From: Caenimonas koreensis DSM 17982
Lineage (GTDB): Bacteria; Pseudomonadota; Gammaproteobacteria; Burkholderiales; Burkholderiaceae_C
NCBI RefSeq assembly: GCF_009646335.1
Contig: NZ_WJBU01000013.1
Location: 93,596-157,595 of the forward strand
DNA length: 64,000 nucleotides
Direction: 5' to 3'
Both the position numbers and the translations under genes were made by a program. Below the pieces are notes generated by a model, which did no database searches, was not told the origin of the DNA, and saw only the letters and a program-made list of their open reading frames with translations. This document shows positions 40,885 through 50,013 of the stretch, one piece after another (the stretch's first letter is position 1; every line of letters starts with the position of its first letter).

Positions 40885-41866
40885 ACCACTGCATCATCAG
40901 CCGCAACAGCGACCGCTGCTCGTACACACCTTCGCGCACAAGGATGGGCCGCATCAATTCGACTGCGCGACCAATCCGGTAGAACGGAATATTGGCGTAG
41001 AAGTGATGAACGACATGGCAGTCACCCGCGCCGAACCAGAACAGAAGGCGCGACACAGGCCCTGATCGATAGAAGGTGCCCACCCACAGCGGGTTGTTGC
41101 GATCGAGGTCGAAGTGTTCAAGCACGATGCGTATCGTGTTGAAGACCGGCGTCACCACCACGAGCGGCAGCACATAGCCAAGCACGACGATCCGCCAGTC
41201 CACAAAGAGCAGCAACAACGCGCTCGCGAAAACGGCGATACGTGTGCCGCGTTCCCAGCGCTCACGGCTTGCATCGACAGACGCCTGCGGGAGCGCGCCG
41301 GCACGCGCAAAACTCACCGAGGCCGTGCGCCCGCGCAGAAAGACGAACCGGAAGACGATCGCCGCCGGGCTCGCGTACAGAAACCGTCGCAGCGGCGTAT
41401 CGATGTCCTGCTTGTACGCCTCGCTGTCGAGCTCGGTGCCCAGGGCGCGGTGGTGTGTGGCGTGCATGCGTTCATAGACCGCGGCTCGCAGCTGTGACGG
41501 CCACACCATCAGCGACGACACGATCCAGCGAAGCCGTCGCGGCAGCAGTTTGCGGTGCGCGAAAGCATCGTGGTTGATGAAAGCCATCACCAGGATGAGG
41601 TCGCCTTGCACGATCAGGCAGAGCCACCAGAGCGGCTCATGCACCGGCCATCTTGCAAGGACCATCGCGCACGTCGCGAAGAGCGCGAGCGAGCCCGCTA
41701 TCGAGATGAAATCCCAGAATGCGTTGGGCTTGTGAAGTGCACTGAGCTGCTGGGCACCGAGCTCCTTCGCGATGAGCGCGCGCGCTGTGCGCAGCTGGAG
41801 TTCGCGCAGTGGCCGGGGCGTCTCGTCTTCGGTGGGGGATGGGAAGGCTTGCGGCTGTTCAATCAT
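40844..41866 (-). CDS. Fatty acid desaturase family protein
   Basis: 340-residue membrane di-iron enzyme. Histidine boxes: HDAFAH at 99-104, HATHH at 135-139 and HVVHH near 281-285 (GDCHVVHHFYANIPFYRIGR). Hydrophobic helices lie at about 55-72, 80-98, 115-128 and 212-238. It would desaturate or hydroxylate an acyl chain. It is convergent with the PhcR-like gene and the 3' ends overlap by 41 bases, so it is tightly bound to the signalling locus; it may act on the acyl precursor of the signal (inference). Confidence 0.86.
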   Translation of the reverse strand: MIEQPQAFPSPTEDETPRPLRELQLRTARALIAKELGAQQLSALHKPNAFWDFISIAGSLALFATCAMVLARWPVHEPLWWLCLIVQGDLILVMAFINHDAFAHRKLLPRRLRWIVSSLMVWPSQLRAAVYERMHATHHRALGTELDSEAYKQDIDTPLRRFLYASPAAIVFRFVFLRGRTASVSFARAGALPQASVDASRERWERGTRIAVFASALLLLFVDWRIVVLGYVLPLVVVTPVFNTIRIVLEHFDLDRNNPLWVGTFYRSGPVSRLLFWFGAGDCHVVHHFYANIPFYRIGRAVELMRPILVREGVYEQRSLLRLMMQWFSASRAHWSVPPA

Positions 41867-41890
41867 GAGTCTTGCAATCCGCCGGCGCGC

Positions 41891-43384
41891 TCAGGATGAA
41901 CAACTGATTTCAATTTGTGAGGCCCACTCGGGCGCAAAGCCGGCCTTGTCCTCATGCAAAGGGTGTTCGTCAAAGGGCGAGCTCAACAGATCCAGCAGCA
42001 ATTCAACCTCCGAAAAATCCCTGGATTTTGCCTGTCGAATTGCGATTTCTGCGAGGTGATTGCGCAGCACGAACTTCGGGTTCACGCGCAGCATAGCGGC
42101 GCTCGCGTCGGCAAGCGGCACACTGCCAGCGAGCCGCTGCTGGTACTGCGCGATCCACGCGTCGATGTCCGTGTGCTCGAGGAACAGATCGCGCACACTG
42201 TCCACTGGTGCGCCCCCTACAAAGCGGGAAAGGCGACGCCAGAAGATCGTGTAGTCGCAACGGCTTTTTGCGAGGACGCGAAAGATGTCTTCGATGAGCG
42301 CCACGTCGCCGTCGCGTTCATCAGCCAGGCCCAGCTTGGCACGCATGCGGGTCTGCAATTCACGCGGGAATACGGCCTTGTATGACTCCAGCGCCGCAAT
42401 TGCCACATCCTGGTCGCCAATCAGTGGCAAGAGGGCCTGGCCCAGGCAATACAGGTTCCAGTACGCCACATTGGGCTGGCGATTGAATGCGTAGCGACCG
42501 CGCTCGTCGCTGTGGTTGCAGATGTGGCCAGGATCAAAGCCGTCGAGAAACTGGAACGGACCGTAGTCGATGGTCAGGCCCAGGATGCTCATGTTGTCGG
42601 TGTTCATCACGCCGTGGCAAAAGCCCACTGATTGCCAGTGCGCCACCATCGCTGCGGTGCGCTCGCTCACGGCTTCAAGAAAGCACGCATAGGCGTTGCC
42701 GCCAAAGCGCTCGCTGGTTCTGCATGCAGGGTAGTCGCGGTCGATCACGAAATCGGCAAGCTGCCGCAGCTCAGCCTCTTTGCCGTTGGCTGAAAAGTGT
42801 TCGAAGTGACCAAAGCGCACAAAGCTGGGCGCGACCCGCGTGACCACCGCGGCGGTCTCGACTTCTTCACGTCGCACGCGTTGCTCTGAGCCCGTGACGC
42901 ACAAGGCGCGGGTGGTCGGTATGCCCAGGCCGTGCATGGCCTCTGAGCAGAGAAATTCACGGATGCTGGATCGCAGCACCGCGCGACCGTCTCCCATGCG
43001 GGAGTAGGGCGTGAGGCCGCTGCCTTTGAGCTGGATCTCCTGGGGCCCCTCAGCGCCCGTCAGCTCACCAAGCAAAATTGCGCGGCCGTCGCCCAGTTGC
43101 CCCGCCCACACGCCGAACTGGTGGCCGCTGTACACCGAGGCAAGTGGCCGCATGCCGGGCATCAGGGTGTTGCCGGTGAACACGCTGACGCCCGCAGGTG
43201 ATTGAAGCCAGTCCGCCCGCAGCCCCAGCTGGCCGGCAAGCGCGGTGTTGGCGCCCACGAGATAAGGCTCGGGCAAGTGCGTCGGCTGCAGTTCGGTGAA
43301 GAAGGCACTGCCCAGCGATGCGAAGCTGCTGAGCCACAGCGGCTCGGGTGTGTCGGACGTGGAGGCAGGCGCTAGATCGATCAT
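41891..43384 (-). CDS. selO: Protein adenylyltransferase SelO (YdiU/UPF0061)
   Basis: 497-residue pseudokinase-fold AMPylase that transfers AMP to Ser/Thr/Tyr of redox-related proteins. Family motifs: [82 protein letters not shown] (active site) and the C-terminal CSS, where the Cys replaces the selenocysteine of eukaryotic homologues. Length is usual for bacteria. Confidence 0.95.
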   Translation of the reverse strand: MIDLAPASTSDTPEPLWLSSFASLGSAFFTELQPTHLPEPYLVGANTALAGQLGLRADWLQSPAGVSVFTGNTLMPGMRPLASVYSGHQFGVWAGQLGDGRAILLGELTGAEGPQEIQLKGSGLTPYSRMGDGRAVLRSSIREFLCSEAMHGLGIPTTRALCVTGSEQRVRREEVETAAVVTRVAPSFVRFGHFEHFSANGKEAELRQLADFVIDRDYPACRTSERFGGNAYACFLEAVSERTAAMVAHWQSVGFCHGVMNTDNMSILGLTIDYGPFQFLDGFDPGHICNHSDERGRYAFNRQPNVAYWNLYCLGQALLPLIGDQDVAIAALESYKAVFPRELQTRMRAKLGLADERDGDVALIEDIFRVLAKSRCDYTIFWRRLSRFVGGAPVDSVRDLFLEHTDIDAWIAQYQQRLAGSVPLADASAAMLRVNPKFVLRNHLAEIAIRQAKSRDFSEVELLLDLLSSPFDEHPLHEDKAGFAPEWASQIEISCSS

Positions 43385-43467
43385 GCAGCAATTGTCTCGC
43401 CAACTCGCTGGTGATCTGCCAGCGGGGACATTGCGAACGCGCGCCGCTTGACCCCTGCTTCAATGGG

Positions 43468-44487
43468 TCACGAGCCGGCCACGAGCCGGCGCCGGTACTG
43501 CAGCGGCGACACACCAAACCACCGCTTGGACGCCGCCGAGAAGTCGGCCGGCGCCTCCCAGCCAAGCAGCCCGGTGATCTGCGCCAGCGGCAGCGAGCCA
43601 ACCCCCAGGTAGTGCTGCGCCAGCTCGCGGCGCACATCGTCGAGTAACTGCGCGAACGACTGGCCCTCGGCGCGCAGCCGCTTCTCCAGCTCCACCTCGG
43701 GCACGCCCACGCTGCGTGCAACGTCGGCGCGGGTTGGCACGCCCAGGTGCAGGCGCCGGATGATCTCTTCGCTGGCCCGAAAGCTCGTGCGCGCGTCAGC
43801 CAGACGTTCCAGCCGGTGTTCAACCAGCTTGTCGTGCAGGGCGAACAGGGAGTCGGTGTTGTGCATCACGGGTTTGGCGAGCTCCGCCGTCGGCATGCAC
43901 AGCCGCGCAAAGGGCTGGCCAAAGCGAAGCGGGCAGTGGAATGCCATCCGGTACGCATGCAGGTCTTCAGGCTCCGCCCCCGTGAATTCCACGGCAACAG
44001 GGCGGATCGGCTCCTGCGCCACCTTCTGGCACAGCAGCAACAGGGCGAGCAGGCCGAACTCGGCCCGCTGGCGCGGCGCTCGCGGGTTGCCGCCGTGACT
44101 CAGCTGCAGCCAGCAGTGCGTGTGGCCGGGGTAAATCGCAAACGCGCCCGCGTCGTTGATCAGCGTGAGGTACTTGGCGAAGCCTTCCAGCGAGTCGAGC
44201 AGGGTCGAGCCATTCCACATCGACTGCGTGGCCATGTCAAAGCGCACATAGCGCCGCGCCAGGGCCCGGTCCAGGCCGAGGTTGAACTTGCCCGTGCGGT
44301 GCACGGCCACGCGCCAGAGCCGGTTGACCTCGCGCGATGTGAAGCGCTCGTGCGGACGCTTGAGCCGCGCGATGTCCATGCCGGCAAGCTCGAACAGCTC
44401 GTCAGGCTCGATGCCTTGCGACGCAAACATGCGCACCATGGAGGCGACCCAGATGTTGGAGCTGCTGGCAGACGGCATTGCACCCAT
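43468..44487 (-). CDS. AraC-family transcriptional regulator with arabinose-binding-type N-terminal domain
   Basis: About 339 residues from ATG 44487; ATG 44478 and TTG 44514 are alternatives. The N-terminal OruR/ArgR-type ligand domain of about 190 residues is followed by a C-terminal double HTH (about 240-335) with PTRADVARSVGVPEVELEKRLRAEG and the second-motif signature GWEAPADFSAASKRWFGVSPLQYRR. It is divergent from the acyl-CoA ligase and downstream catabolic genes and is their most likely activator. The gap holds direct and inverted repeats (44572-44605). Confidence 0.86.
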   Translation of the reverse strand: MGAMPSASSSNIWVASMVRMFASQGIEPDELFELAGMDIARLKRPHERFTSREVNRLWRVAVHRTGKFNLGLDRALARRYVRFDMATQSMWNGSTLLDSLEGFAKYLTLINDAGAFAIYPGHTHCWLQLSHGGNPRAPRQRAEFGLLALLLLCQKVAQEPIRPVAVEFTGAEPEDLHAYRMAFHCPLRFGQPFARLCMPTAELAKPVMHNTDSLFALHDKLVEHRLERLADARTSFRASEEIIRRLHLGVPTRADVARSVGVPEVELEKRLRAEGQSFAQLLDDVRRELAQHYLGVGSLPLAQITGLLGWEAPADFSAASKRWFGVSPLQYRRRLVAGS

Positions 44488-44571
44488 TCCACTGGATTCG
44501 CGCGGCACTGGCAAGTCATTCAGTCAACTGCAGGGAACACCTGATGCGCGCTTGCACCAACACGCCACACA

Positions 44572-44605
44572 CTACGCACTATTGGCTACGCACTACGATA
44601 GCCAA
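44572..44605. promoter_or_regulatory. Direct plus inverted repeats in the araC / acyl-CoA ligase gap
   Basis: CTACGCACTA occurs at 44572-44581 and 44586-44595 (14-base spacing, same face offset by just over one helical turn). TTGGCTA (44582-44588) and TAGCCAA (44599-44605) form a perfect 7-bp dyad with a 10-base spacer. The set lies 40-75 bases before the ligase ATG, a plausible site for AraC-type binding. Confidence 0.5.
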
Positions 44606-44646
44606 CGCGGCCAGTTGCCGCCACCAGACAAACAAAGGAGTTGCCC

Positions 44647-46275
44647 ATGCTGGGTCTGATGCAAAGCCAACCGCTGTCGATCTCGTCGTTGATCGAATTC
44701 GCCGACCGTCACCATGGCGACGGAGAAATCGTCTCGCGCCGTGTTGAAGGCGACATTCACCGCTACCAGTGGAGCGACGTCGCCCGGCGCTCGCGCCAGG
44801 TGGCCAATGCGCTCGATGGGCTGGCGCTGCAGTTCTCCGACCGGGTTGCCACGCTCGCCTGGAACGGTTATCGCCACCTCGAGCTCTATTTCGGCGTCAG
44901 CGGCTCGGGCCGGGTGCTGCACACCATCAACCCGCGCCTGCACCCTGACCAGATCGCCTGGATCGCCAACCACGCTGAAGACCAGGTCCTGTGCTTTGAC
45001 CTCACGTTCCTGCCGCTGGTGCAAGCCGTGCACGCGCGCTGCCCGACCATCAAGCACTACATCGCGCTGTGCGACGCAGACAAGCTGCCCGCAGACTCGG
45101 GCGTGCCCCACCTCACGAGCTACGAAGCGTGGATCGGCGGGCAGTCCACCAGCTATGAGTGGCCGTCGTTTGACGAGAACTCGGCGTCGAGCATGTGCTA
45201 CACGAGCGGCACCACCGGCAACCCGAAGGCAGCGCTCTACAGCCACCGCTCGACGGTGCTGCATGCCTACGCAGCAGCACTGCCCGATGTGATGTGCCTG
45301 TCCGCGCGCGACGCGGTGCTGCCTGTCGTGCCGATGTTCCACGTCAACGCCTGGGGCATTCCGTATTCGGCGGCGCTCACGGGCTGCAAGCTGGTGTTCC
45401 CCGGCCCGGCGATGGACGGCAAGTCGATCTATGAATTGATCGAGGCAGAGAAAGTCACTTACGCCGCAGGCGTGCCAACGGTCTGGCAGATGTTGCTGGG
45501 CCACATGAAGCCCGCCGGCCTGCGCTTCTCGACGCTCAAGCGCACGGTGATTGGCGGCTCGGCCTGCCCGCCCGCCATGATCGATTCGTTCCGCGAGGAG
45601 TACGGCGTGGAAGTGCTGCACGCGTGGGGCATGACGGAGATGAGCCCGCTGGGCACGCTCTGCACGCTCAAGAACAAGGACCTCGCCAAGTCGCCCGAAG
45701 AGCAGATGAAGCTGCGGCTCAAGCAGGGCCGCGCCATCTTCGGTGTAGACATGAAGATCGTCGGCGAAGACGGCGCCGAGCTGCCCTGGGACGGCAAGAC
45801 GCCCGGCGACCTGTACGTCAAAGGCCCGTGGGTGGTGCGCGAATATTTCAAGGGGGAGGGCGGCGACCCGCTGGTGGGCGGCTGGTTCCCCACGGGCGAC
45901 GTGGCCGTGATCGACTCGGGCGGCTACATGCAGATCACCGACCGCAGCAAGGACGTGATCAAGTCCGGCGGCGAATGGATCAGCTCGATCGACATCGAGA
46001 ACATCGCGGTGGCTCACCCGGCTGTTGCCATGGCCGCGTGCATCGGCATGAAGCACCCGAAGTGGGACGAGCGGCCGATCGTCGCCGTCGTGAAGAAACC
46101 CGGCGCCGAAGTCACGCGCGAAGAGCTCATCAGGTTCTACGAAGGCAAGACAGCCAAGTGGCAGGTGCCGGACGACGTCGTGTTTGTTGACGCCATTCCG
46201 CTGGGCGCGACGGGCAAGATGCTCAAGACGCGCCTGCGCGACATGCTCCGCGACTACAAATTGCCCACGGCTTGA
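44647..46275 (+). CDS. Long-chain (or medium-chain) fatty-acyl-CoA ligase
   Basis: 542-residue ANL-superfamily adenylate-forming enzyme. P-loop YTSGTTGNPK near 185-194, A5 motif HAWGMTEMSPLG near 330, A7 FPTGDVAVID near 415, and the C-terminal acyl-adenylate lysine in ATGKMLKTRLR near 522. Activates a carboxylic acid with ATP and CoA. The start at 44647 follows AAAGGAG by 6 bases. Sequence pattern resembles the FadK/AlkK-like medium-to-long chain group; substrate is not determined. Confidence 0.9.
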   Translation: MLGLMQSQPLSISSLIEFADRHHGDGEIVSRRVEGDIHRYQWSDVARRSRQVANALDGLALQFSDRVATLAWNGYRHLELYFGVSGSGRVLHTINPRLHPDQIAWIANHAEDQVLCFDLTFLPLVQAVHARCPTIKHYIALCDADKLPADSGVPHLTSYEAWIGGQSTSYEWPSFDENSASSMCYTSGTTGNPKAALYSHRSTVLHAYAAALPDVMCLSARDAVLPVVPMFHVNAWGIPYSAALTGCKLVFPGPAMDGKSIYELIEAEKVTYAAGVPTVWQMLLGHMKPAGLRFSTLKRTVIGGSACPPAMIDSFREEYGVEVLHAWGMTEMSPLGTLCTLKNKDLAKSPEEQMKLRLKQGRAIFGVDMKIVGEDGAELPWDGKTPGDLYVKGPWVVREYFKGEGGDPLVGGWFPTGDVAVIDSGGYMQITDRSKDVIKSGGEWISSIDIENIAVAHPAVAMAACIGMKHPKWDERPIVAVVKKPGAEVTREELIRFYEGKTAKWQVPDDVVFVDAIPLGATGKMLKTRLRDMLRDYKLPTA

Positions 46276-46412
46276 CGCGGCGCGAGCGCCGCGCGCACCA
46301 CGGCGGCGTGTCGCCAACGTGATAAATGATGTGCGGCGTTACGGGCATTCCCTGAGCGTTGCAGCGCACAAAAAGGCTACCCTGCCGCTGTTCGGACCAT
46401 CAGGAGACATCA

Positions 46413-47645
46413 ATGAAATTTGCAGTCAAAGCAGTTGCCACAGCCGCCATCCTTGTCGCAGCAGGTGCGGCCTTCGCCCAAAAAGGCGAGACCGTTCGCA
46501 TCGCCTTCATGGACCCGCTGTCGGGCCCGTTCGCCAATGTGGGGCAAAACCAGCTCAAGAGCTGGCAGTTTGCCGCCGAGCGCCTTTCTGGCGCGAAGAA
46601 CCCGGCTGGCGTGAAGTTCGAAGTTGTCGGCTTCGACAACAAGGGCTCGCCCCAGGAAAGCCTGAACACGCTCAAGGCAGCGGCTGACCAGGGCTTTCGC
46701 TACATCACCCAGGGCAATGGCTCCGGTGCCGGCCTGGCCATTCTGGATGCCGTCTCGAAGTACAACGAGCGCAACCCCGGCAAGGAACTCATTTACCTGA
46801 ACTACGCGGCTGTCGATCCCGCAATGACCAACGAGAAGTGCGACTACTGGCACTTCCGTCTTGACGCTGACACCACCATGAAGATGGAAGCGCTGACGTC
46901 CTTCATGAAGGACCAGCCCAAGGTCACCAAGGTTTACGTGATTGGCCAGAACTATTCGCACGGCCAGCAAGTCGCCAAGTACTTCAAGGAAGGTATCGCC
47001 CGCAAGCGCCCCGACGTGAAGATCGTGGGTGAAGACCTGCACCCCATCGGCCAGGTGAAAGACTTCTCGCCCTACGTCGCCAAGATCAAGCAGTCCGGCG
47101 CCGACGCGATCGTCACCGGCAACTGGGGCCAGGACTTGACGCTGCTGGTCAAGGCATTGAACGACGCGGGCCTGAAGGTGCCGATGTACACCTACTACGC
47201 CGGCGTCACGGGCACGCCCACGGCGCTGGCCGCCGGCGGCGACAGCGAGGTGTATGTCGTGGCTTACGGTCACGCCAACCACACGGGTGAACTCGGCGCG
47301 ATGGGCGCGGACTTCTTCAAGAAGTTCAGCGACGACTACTACACCTATGCCACGTACAACGGCATCAACCTGCTGGGCGCCGCGATGGCCAAGGCCAAGT
47401 CCACAGAGCCGGCCAAGGTCGCGAAGGCCATGGAAGGCCTGGCGGTCAAAAGCTTTGCAGGTGAAGTGACCATGCGCGCGTCTGACCACCAGCTGCAGCA
47501 GTCGATGTTCATCACCAAGTGGCAAAAGGCGAAGAAGGGCGAGTACAGCGTCGAGAAGACGGGCTACACCTTCGTGCCAATCAAGGAAATGGCTCCGTAC
47601 ATTTCCAGCACGCCCACCAGCTGCCAGATGAAGCGGCCCGCCTGA
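46413..47645 (+). CDS. Branched-chain amino acid ABC transporter substrate-binding protein (LivK-type)
   Basis: 410 residues. Sec signal peptide about 1-22 (AVKAVATAAILVAAGAAFAQ), then a Leu/Ile/Val-binding type I periplasmic fold (VRIAFMDPLSGPFANVGQNQ, GSGAGLAILDAVSKYN, DFSPYVAKIKQSGADAIVTGNWG). ATG 46413 follows CAGGAGA. In catabolic clusters such proteins often bind aromatic or other carboxylates rather than amino acids. It is followed by a hairpin-T5 attenuator before the permease genes. Confidence 0.92.
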   Translation: MKFAVKAVATAAILVAAGAAFAQKGETVRIAFMDPLSGPFANVGQNQLKSWQFAAERLSGAKNPAGVKFEVVGFDNKGSPQESLNTLKAAADQGFRYITQGNGSGAGLAILDAVSKYNERNPGKELIYLNYAAVDPAMTNEKCDYWHFRLDADTTMKMEALTSFMKDQPKVTKVYVIGQNYSHGQQVAKYFKEGIARKRPDVKIVGEDLHPIGQVKDFSPYVAKIKQSGADAIVTGNWGQDLTLLVKALNDAGLKVPMYTYYAGVTGTPTALAAGGDSEVYVVAYGHANHTGELGAMGADFFKKFSDDYYTYATYNGINLLGAAMAKAKSTEPAKVAKAMEGLAVKSFAGEVTMRASDHQLQQSMFITKWQKAKKGEYSVEKTGYTFVPIKEMAPYISSTPTSCQMKRPA

Positions 47646-47660
47646 TCCAGGTGCTGCAAC

Positions 47661-47694
47661 GGCCGGGCCACGCGCGAGCGCCCCGGCCATTTTT
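47661..47694 (+). terminator. Hairpin with T-run after the binding-protein gene (partial terminator)
   Basis: GGCCGGG (47661-47667) pairs with CCCGGCC (47682-47688) and is followed by ATTTTT (47689-47694). Placed between the periplasmic binding protein and the permease genes, it would give more binding protein than membrane parts, as is common for ABC importers. Confidence 0.7.
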
Positions 47695-47747
47695 CTGCCT
47701 ACACCGGCTTTCCTCGGGGATTACCCCCACAACGAACGGGTTAGCGC

Positions 47748-48695
47748 ATGGAGTTTTTCACCATATCGCTGCTGAACGGCATCAGCTACGGGCTGCTGCT
47801 GTTCATGCTCAGCTCGGGCCTGACGCTGATCTTCAGCATGATGGGCGTGCTCAATTTTGCGCACGCGTCTTTCTACATGATCGGTGCGTTCTTCGCGTAC
47901 ACGATCACGCAGCTCGTCGGCTTCTGGCCGGCGCTGCTGCTGGCGCCTCTGGCCGTTGGCCTGATTGGCGCCGCATTTGAGAAGTACTGTTTGCGGCGGG
48001 TTCACAAGTTCGGCCACGTCGCGGAACTGCTCATTACGTTCGGCCTGTCATTCATCATTCTTGAAGTCGTGCAGCTGATCTGGGGCACGAGCTCGGTCGA
48101 CTACCGCGTGCCTGCTGAATTGAGCGGGCCGCTCTTCACGCTGTTTGGCACGCAGTTTCCGGCGTATCGCGGCTTCATGATGCTGGTGGCGCTGCTGATG
48201 CTTGTCGCTATCTGGCTGCTGCTCACGCGCACGCGCATTGGCCTGGTCATCCAGGCCGCGCTCACGCATCCTGAAACGGTGGAGGCGCTTGGCCACAACG
48301 TGCCGCGCGTGTTCATGATGGTGTTTGGTGGCGGCGCTGCACTTGCGGGCCTGGCCGGTGTGATCGGCGGCAACGCGTTCGTCACCGAGCCCGGCATGGC
48401 TGGCGCCGTGGGGCCTGTCATCTTCGTGGTGGTGGTGGTGGGCGGCATGGGCTCGCTGGCCGGCGCTTTCCTCGCGTCGATCCTGATCGGCGTGGTCCAG
48501 ACGTTCGCGGTGGGCATCGACAGCTCGTTTCTGGGCGCTGCCGCCATGGCGGGCTGGCAGATCACGCCAGAGACATTTGGCTACGCGCTGTGGAAGCTCA
48601 AGGTCAGCCAGGTCGCGCCCATCCTTCCGTTCCTGCTGCTGGTGCTGATGCTGATCTTCAGGCCCAAGGGCCTGCTCGGCACGCGGGAGGGATGA
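47748..48695 (+). CDS. Branched-chain amino acid ABC transporter permease (LivH-type)
   Basis: 315 residues, about eight TM helices. The N-terminal LLNGISYGLLLFMLSSGLTLIFSMMGVLNFAHASFYMIGAF is the hallmark of LivH. Conserved cytoplasmic loop contacting the ATPases near TRIGLVIQAALTHPETVEALGHN. Ends one base before the LivM ATG. Confidence 0.92.
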   Translation: MEFFTISLLNGISYGLLLFMLSSGLTLIFSMMGVLNFAHASFYMIGAFFAYTITQLVGFWPALLLAPLAVGLIGAAFEKYCLRRVHKFGHVAELLITFGLSFIILEVVQLIWGTSSVDYRVPAELSGPLFTLFGTQFPAYRGFMMLVALLMLVAIWLLLTRTRIGLVIQAALTHPETVEALGHNVPRVFMMVFGGGAALAGLAGVIGGNAFVTEPGMAGAVGPVIFVVVVVGGMGSLAGAFLASILIGVVQTFAVGIDSSFLGAAAMAGWQITPETFGYALWKLKVSQVAPILPFLLLVLMLIFRPKGLLGTREG

Positions 48696-48696
48696 C

Positions 48697-50013
48697 ATGA
48701 ACGCATCCGCTTCACCGATGACACCTTCCGCCTACTACGGATTCAAGCCGCTCAACATCGGCCGGTGGGTTGTGTGGTCACTGTTCGCACTGGTGCTGGT
48801 CGCAGCGCCGCTTGTGTTCACGAGCAGTCTCTCGCAAACCATGCTCACGCAGATGGGTATCGCCATCATCGTTTGCCTGTCGTACAACATGCTGCTGGGG
48901 CAGGGCGGCATGCTCAGCTTCGGGCACGCCGTGTATTCGGGGCTCGGATCGTTCCTGTCGATCCATGCGCTGAACCTCGTGGTCAAAGGCCAGTGGCCGA
49001 TTCCCGTGAGCCTGATCCCGGTGATCGGCGGTCTTGCGGGCATGCTCTTCGCCATCCTGTTCGGCTATGTCACCACAAAGAAGGCGGCAACGCCTTTCGC
49101 GATGATCACGCTGGGTATTGGCGAGCTGGTGTTTGCGATGTCGCTGATGTTCCCGGAGTTCTTCGGAGGCGAAGGTGGCGTATCGAGCAACCGCGTGGCG
49201 GGGCCCAAGCCCTTCGGCATCACTTTCGGCCCGCAGATCCAGCTGTACTACCTGATTGCGATCTACACGTTCATCTGCACAGGCCTGATGTTCGCCTTCA
49301 CGCGCACACCGCTGGGCCGCATGTTGAACGCCGTGCGCGACAACCCCGAGCGCGTGGAGTTCGTCGGCTACGACACGCGCAAGGTGCGCTACATCGCCTT
49401 CATCATCGCGGCGTTCTTCGCAGGCATTTCGGGCGGGTTGGCGGCGCTGAACTTCGAGATCGTGACGTCAGAAGTGGTGAGTGGTTATCGCTCGGGCGCT
49501 TACCTGTTGTTCACGTTCCTGGGCGGTGCCACCTTCTTCTTCGGGCCCATCATCGGCGGCATCCTGATGGTGCTGGCGTTCGTGCTGCTGTCTGAGATCA
49601 CCAAGGCGTGGCTGCTGTACCTGGGCCTGGTGTTCCTGTTCATGCTGATGTACGCGCCCGGTGGCATCGCCAGCCTGATCATGATGAACCTGCGCGTTGC
49701 AGCGTTCGGGCGCTTGAAAGAGCTGTGGGTGAGTTACCTCGCACTCGCCGTGACGGCGTTCATCGTGCTGATCGGCGCGGCCAGCATGATCGAGATGGTC
49801 TATCACCTCAAGCTCAATCCGGCGCTCGGGCCGCAGCTGAAGTTCATCGGCATCAGCCTGAATGCGCATGGGCTCGACAGCTGGTTCGGCTGCATATTCG
49901 TGATGCTCACGGGCATCGGGTTGTTTGAAGTTGCGCGCCGCCAGTTCGCGCGGCAGTGGGGTGAGATCCAGGAGTTCATCGAAAAAGAGATGAAGCGGAG
50001 GGAAAGCCTATGA
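48697..50013 (+). CDS. Branched-chain amino acid ABC transporter permease (LivM-type)
   Basis: 438 residues, with the LivM signature LSYNMLLGQGGMLSFGHAVYSGLGSF and the coupling region TPLGRMLNAVRDNPERVEFVGYDTRKVRYIAF. It exceeds a typical LivM (about 330-360) by a C-terminal portion with an extra TM pair (LKELWVSYLALAVTAFIVLIGAASM and the segment around CIFVMLTGIGLFEVA) and a charged tail. The stop overlaps the next ATG. Confidence 0.9.
   Translation: MNASASPMTPSAYYGFKPLNIGRWVVWSLFALVLVAAPLVFTSSLSQTMLTQMGIAIIVCLSYNMLLGQGGMLSFGHAVYSGLGSFLSIHALNLVVKGQWPIPVSLIPVIGGLAGMLFAILFGYVTTKKAATPFAMITLGIGELVFAMSLMFPEFFGGEGGVSSNRVAGPKPFGITFGPQIQLYYLIAIYTFICTGLMFAFTRTPLGRMLNAVRDNPERVEFVGYDTRKVRYIAFIIAAFFAGISGGLAALNFEIVTSEVVSGYRSGAYLLFTFLGGATFFFGPIIGGILMVLAFVLLSEITKAWLLYLGLVFLFMLMYAPGGIASLIMMNLRVAAFGRLKELWVSYLALAVTAFIVLIGAASMIEMVYHLKLNPALGPQLKFIGISLNAHGLDSWFGCIFVMLTGIGLFEVARRQFARQWGEIQEFIEKEMKRRESL

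Noticed and set aside
43470..43492. CACGAGCCGGC direct repeat near the end of the AraC gene
   Set aside because: Two adjacent copies at the 3' end of a coding frame; probably codon-level repetition without regulatory meaning.
46276..46293. CGCGGCG/CGCCGCG hairpin just after the acyl-CoA ligase stop as a terminator
   Set aside because: No T-run follows and GC-rich inverted repeats of 7 bases arise easily at this composition; kept only as a note.
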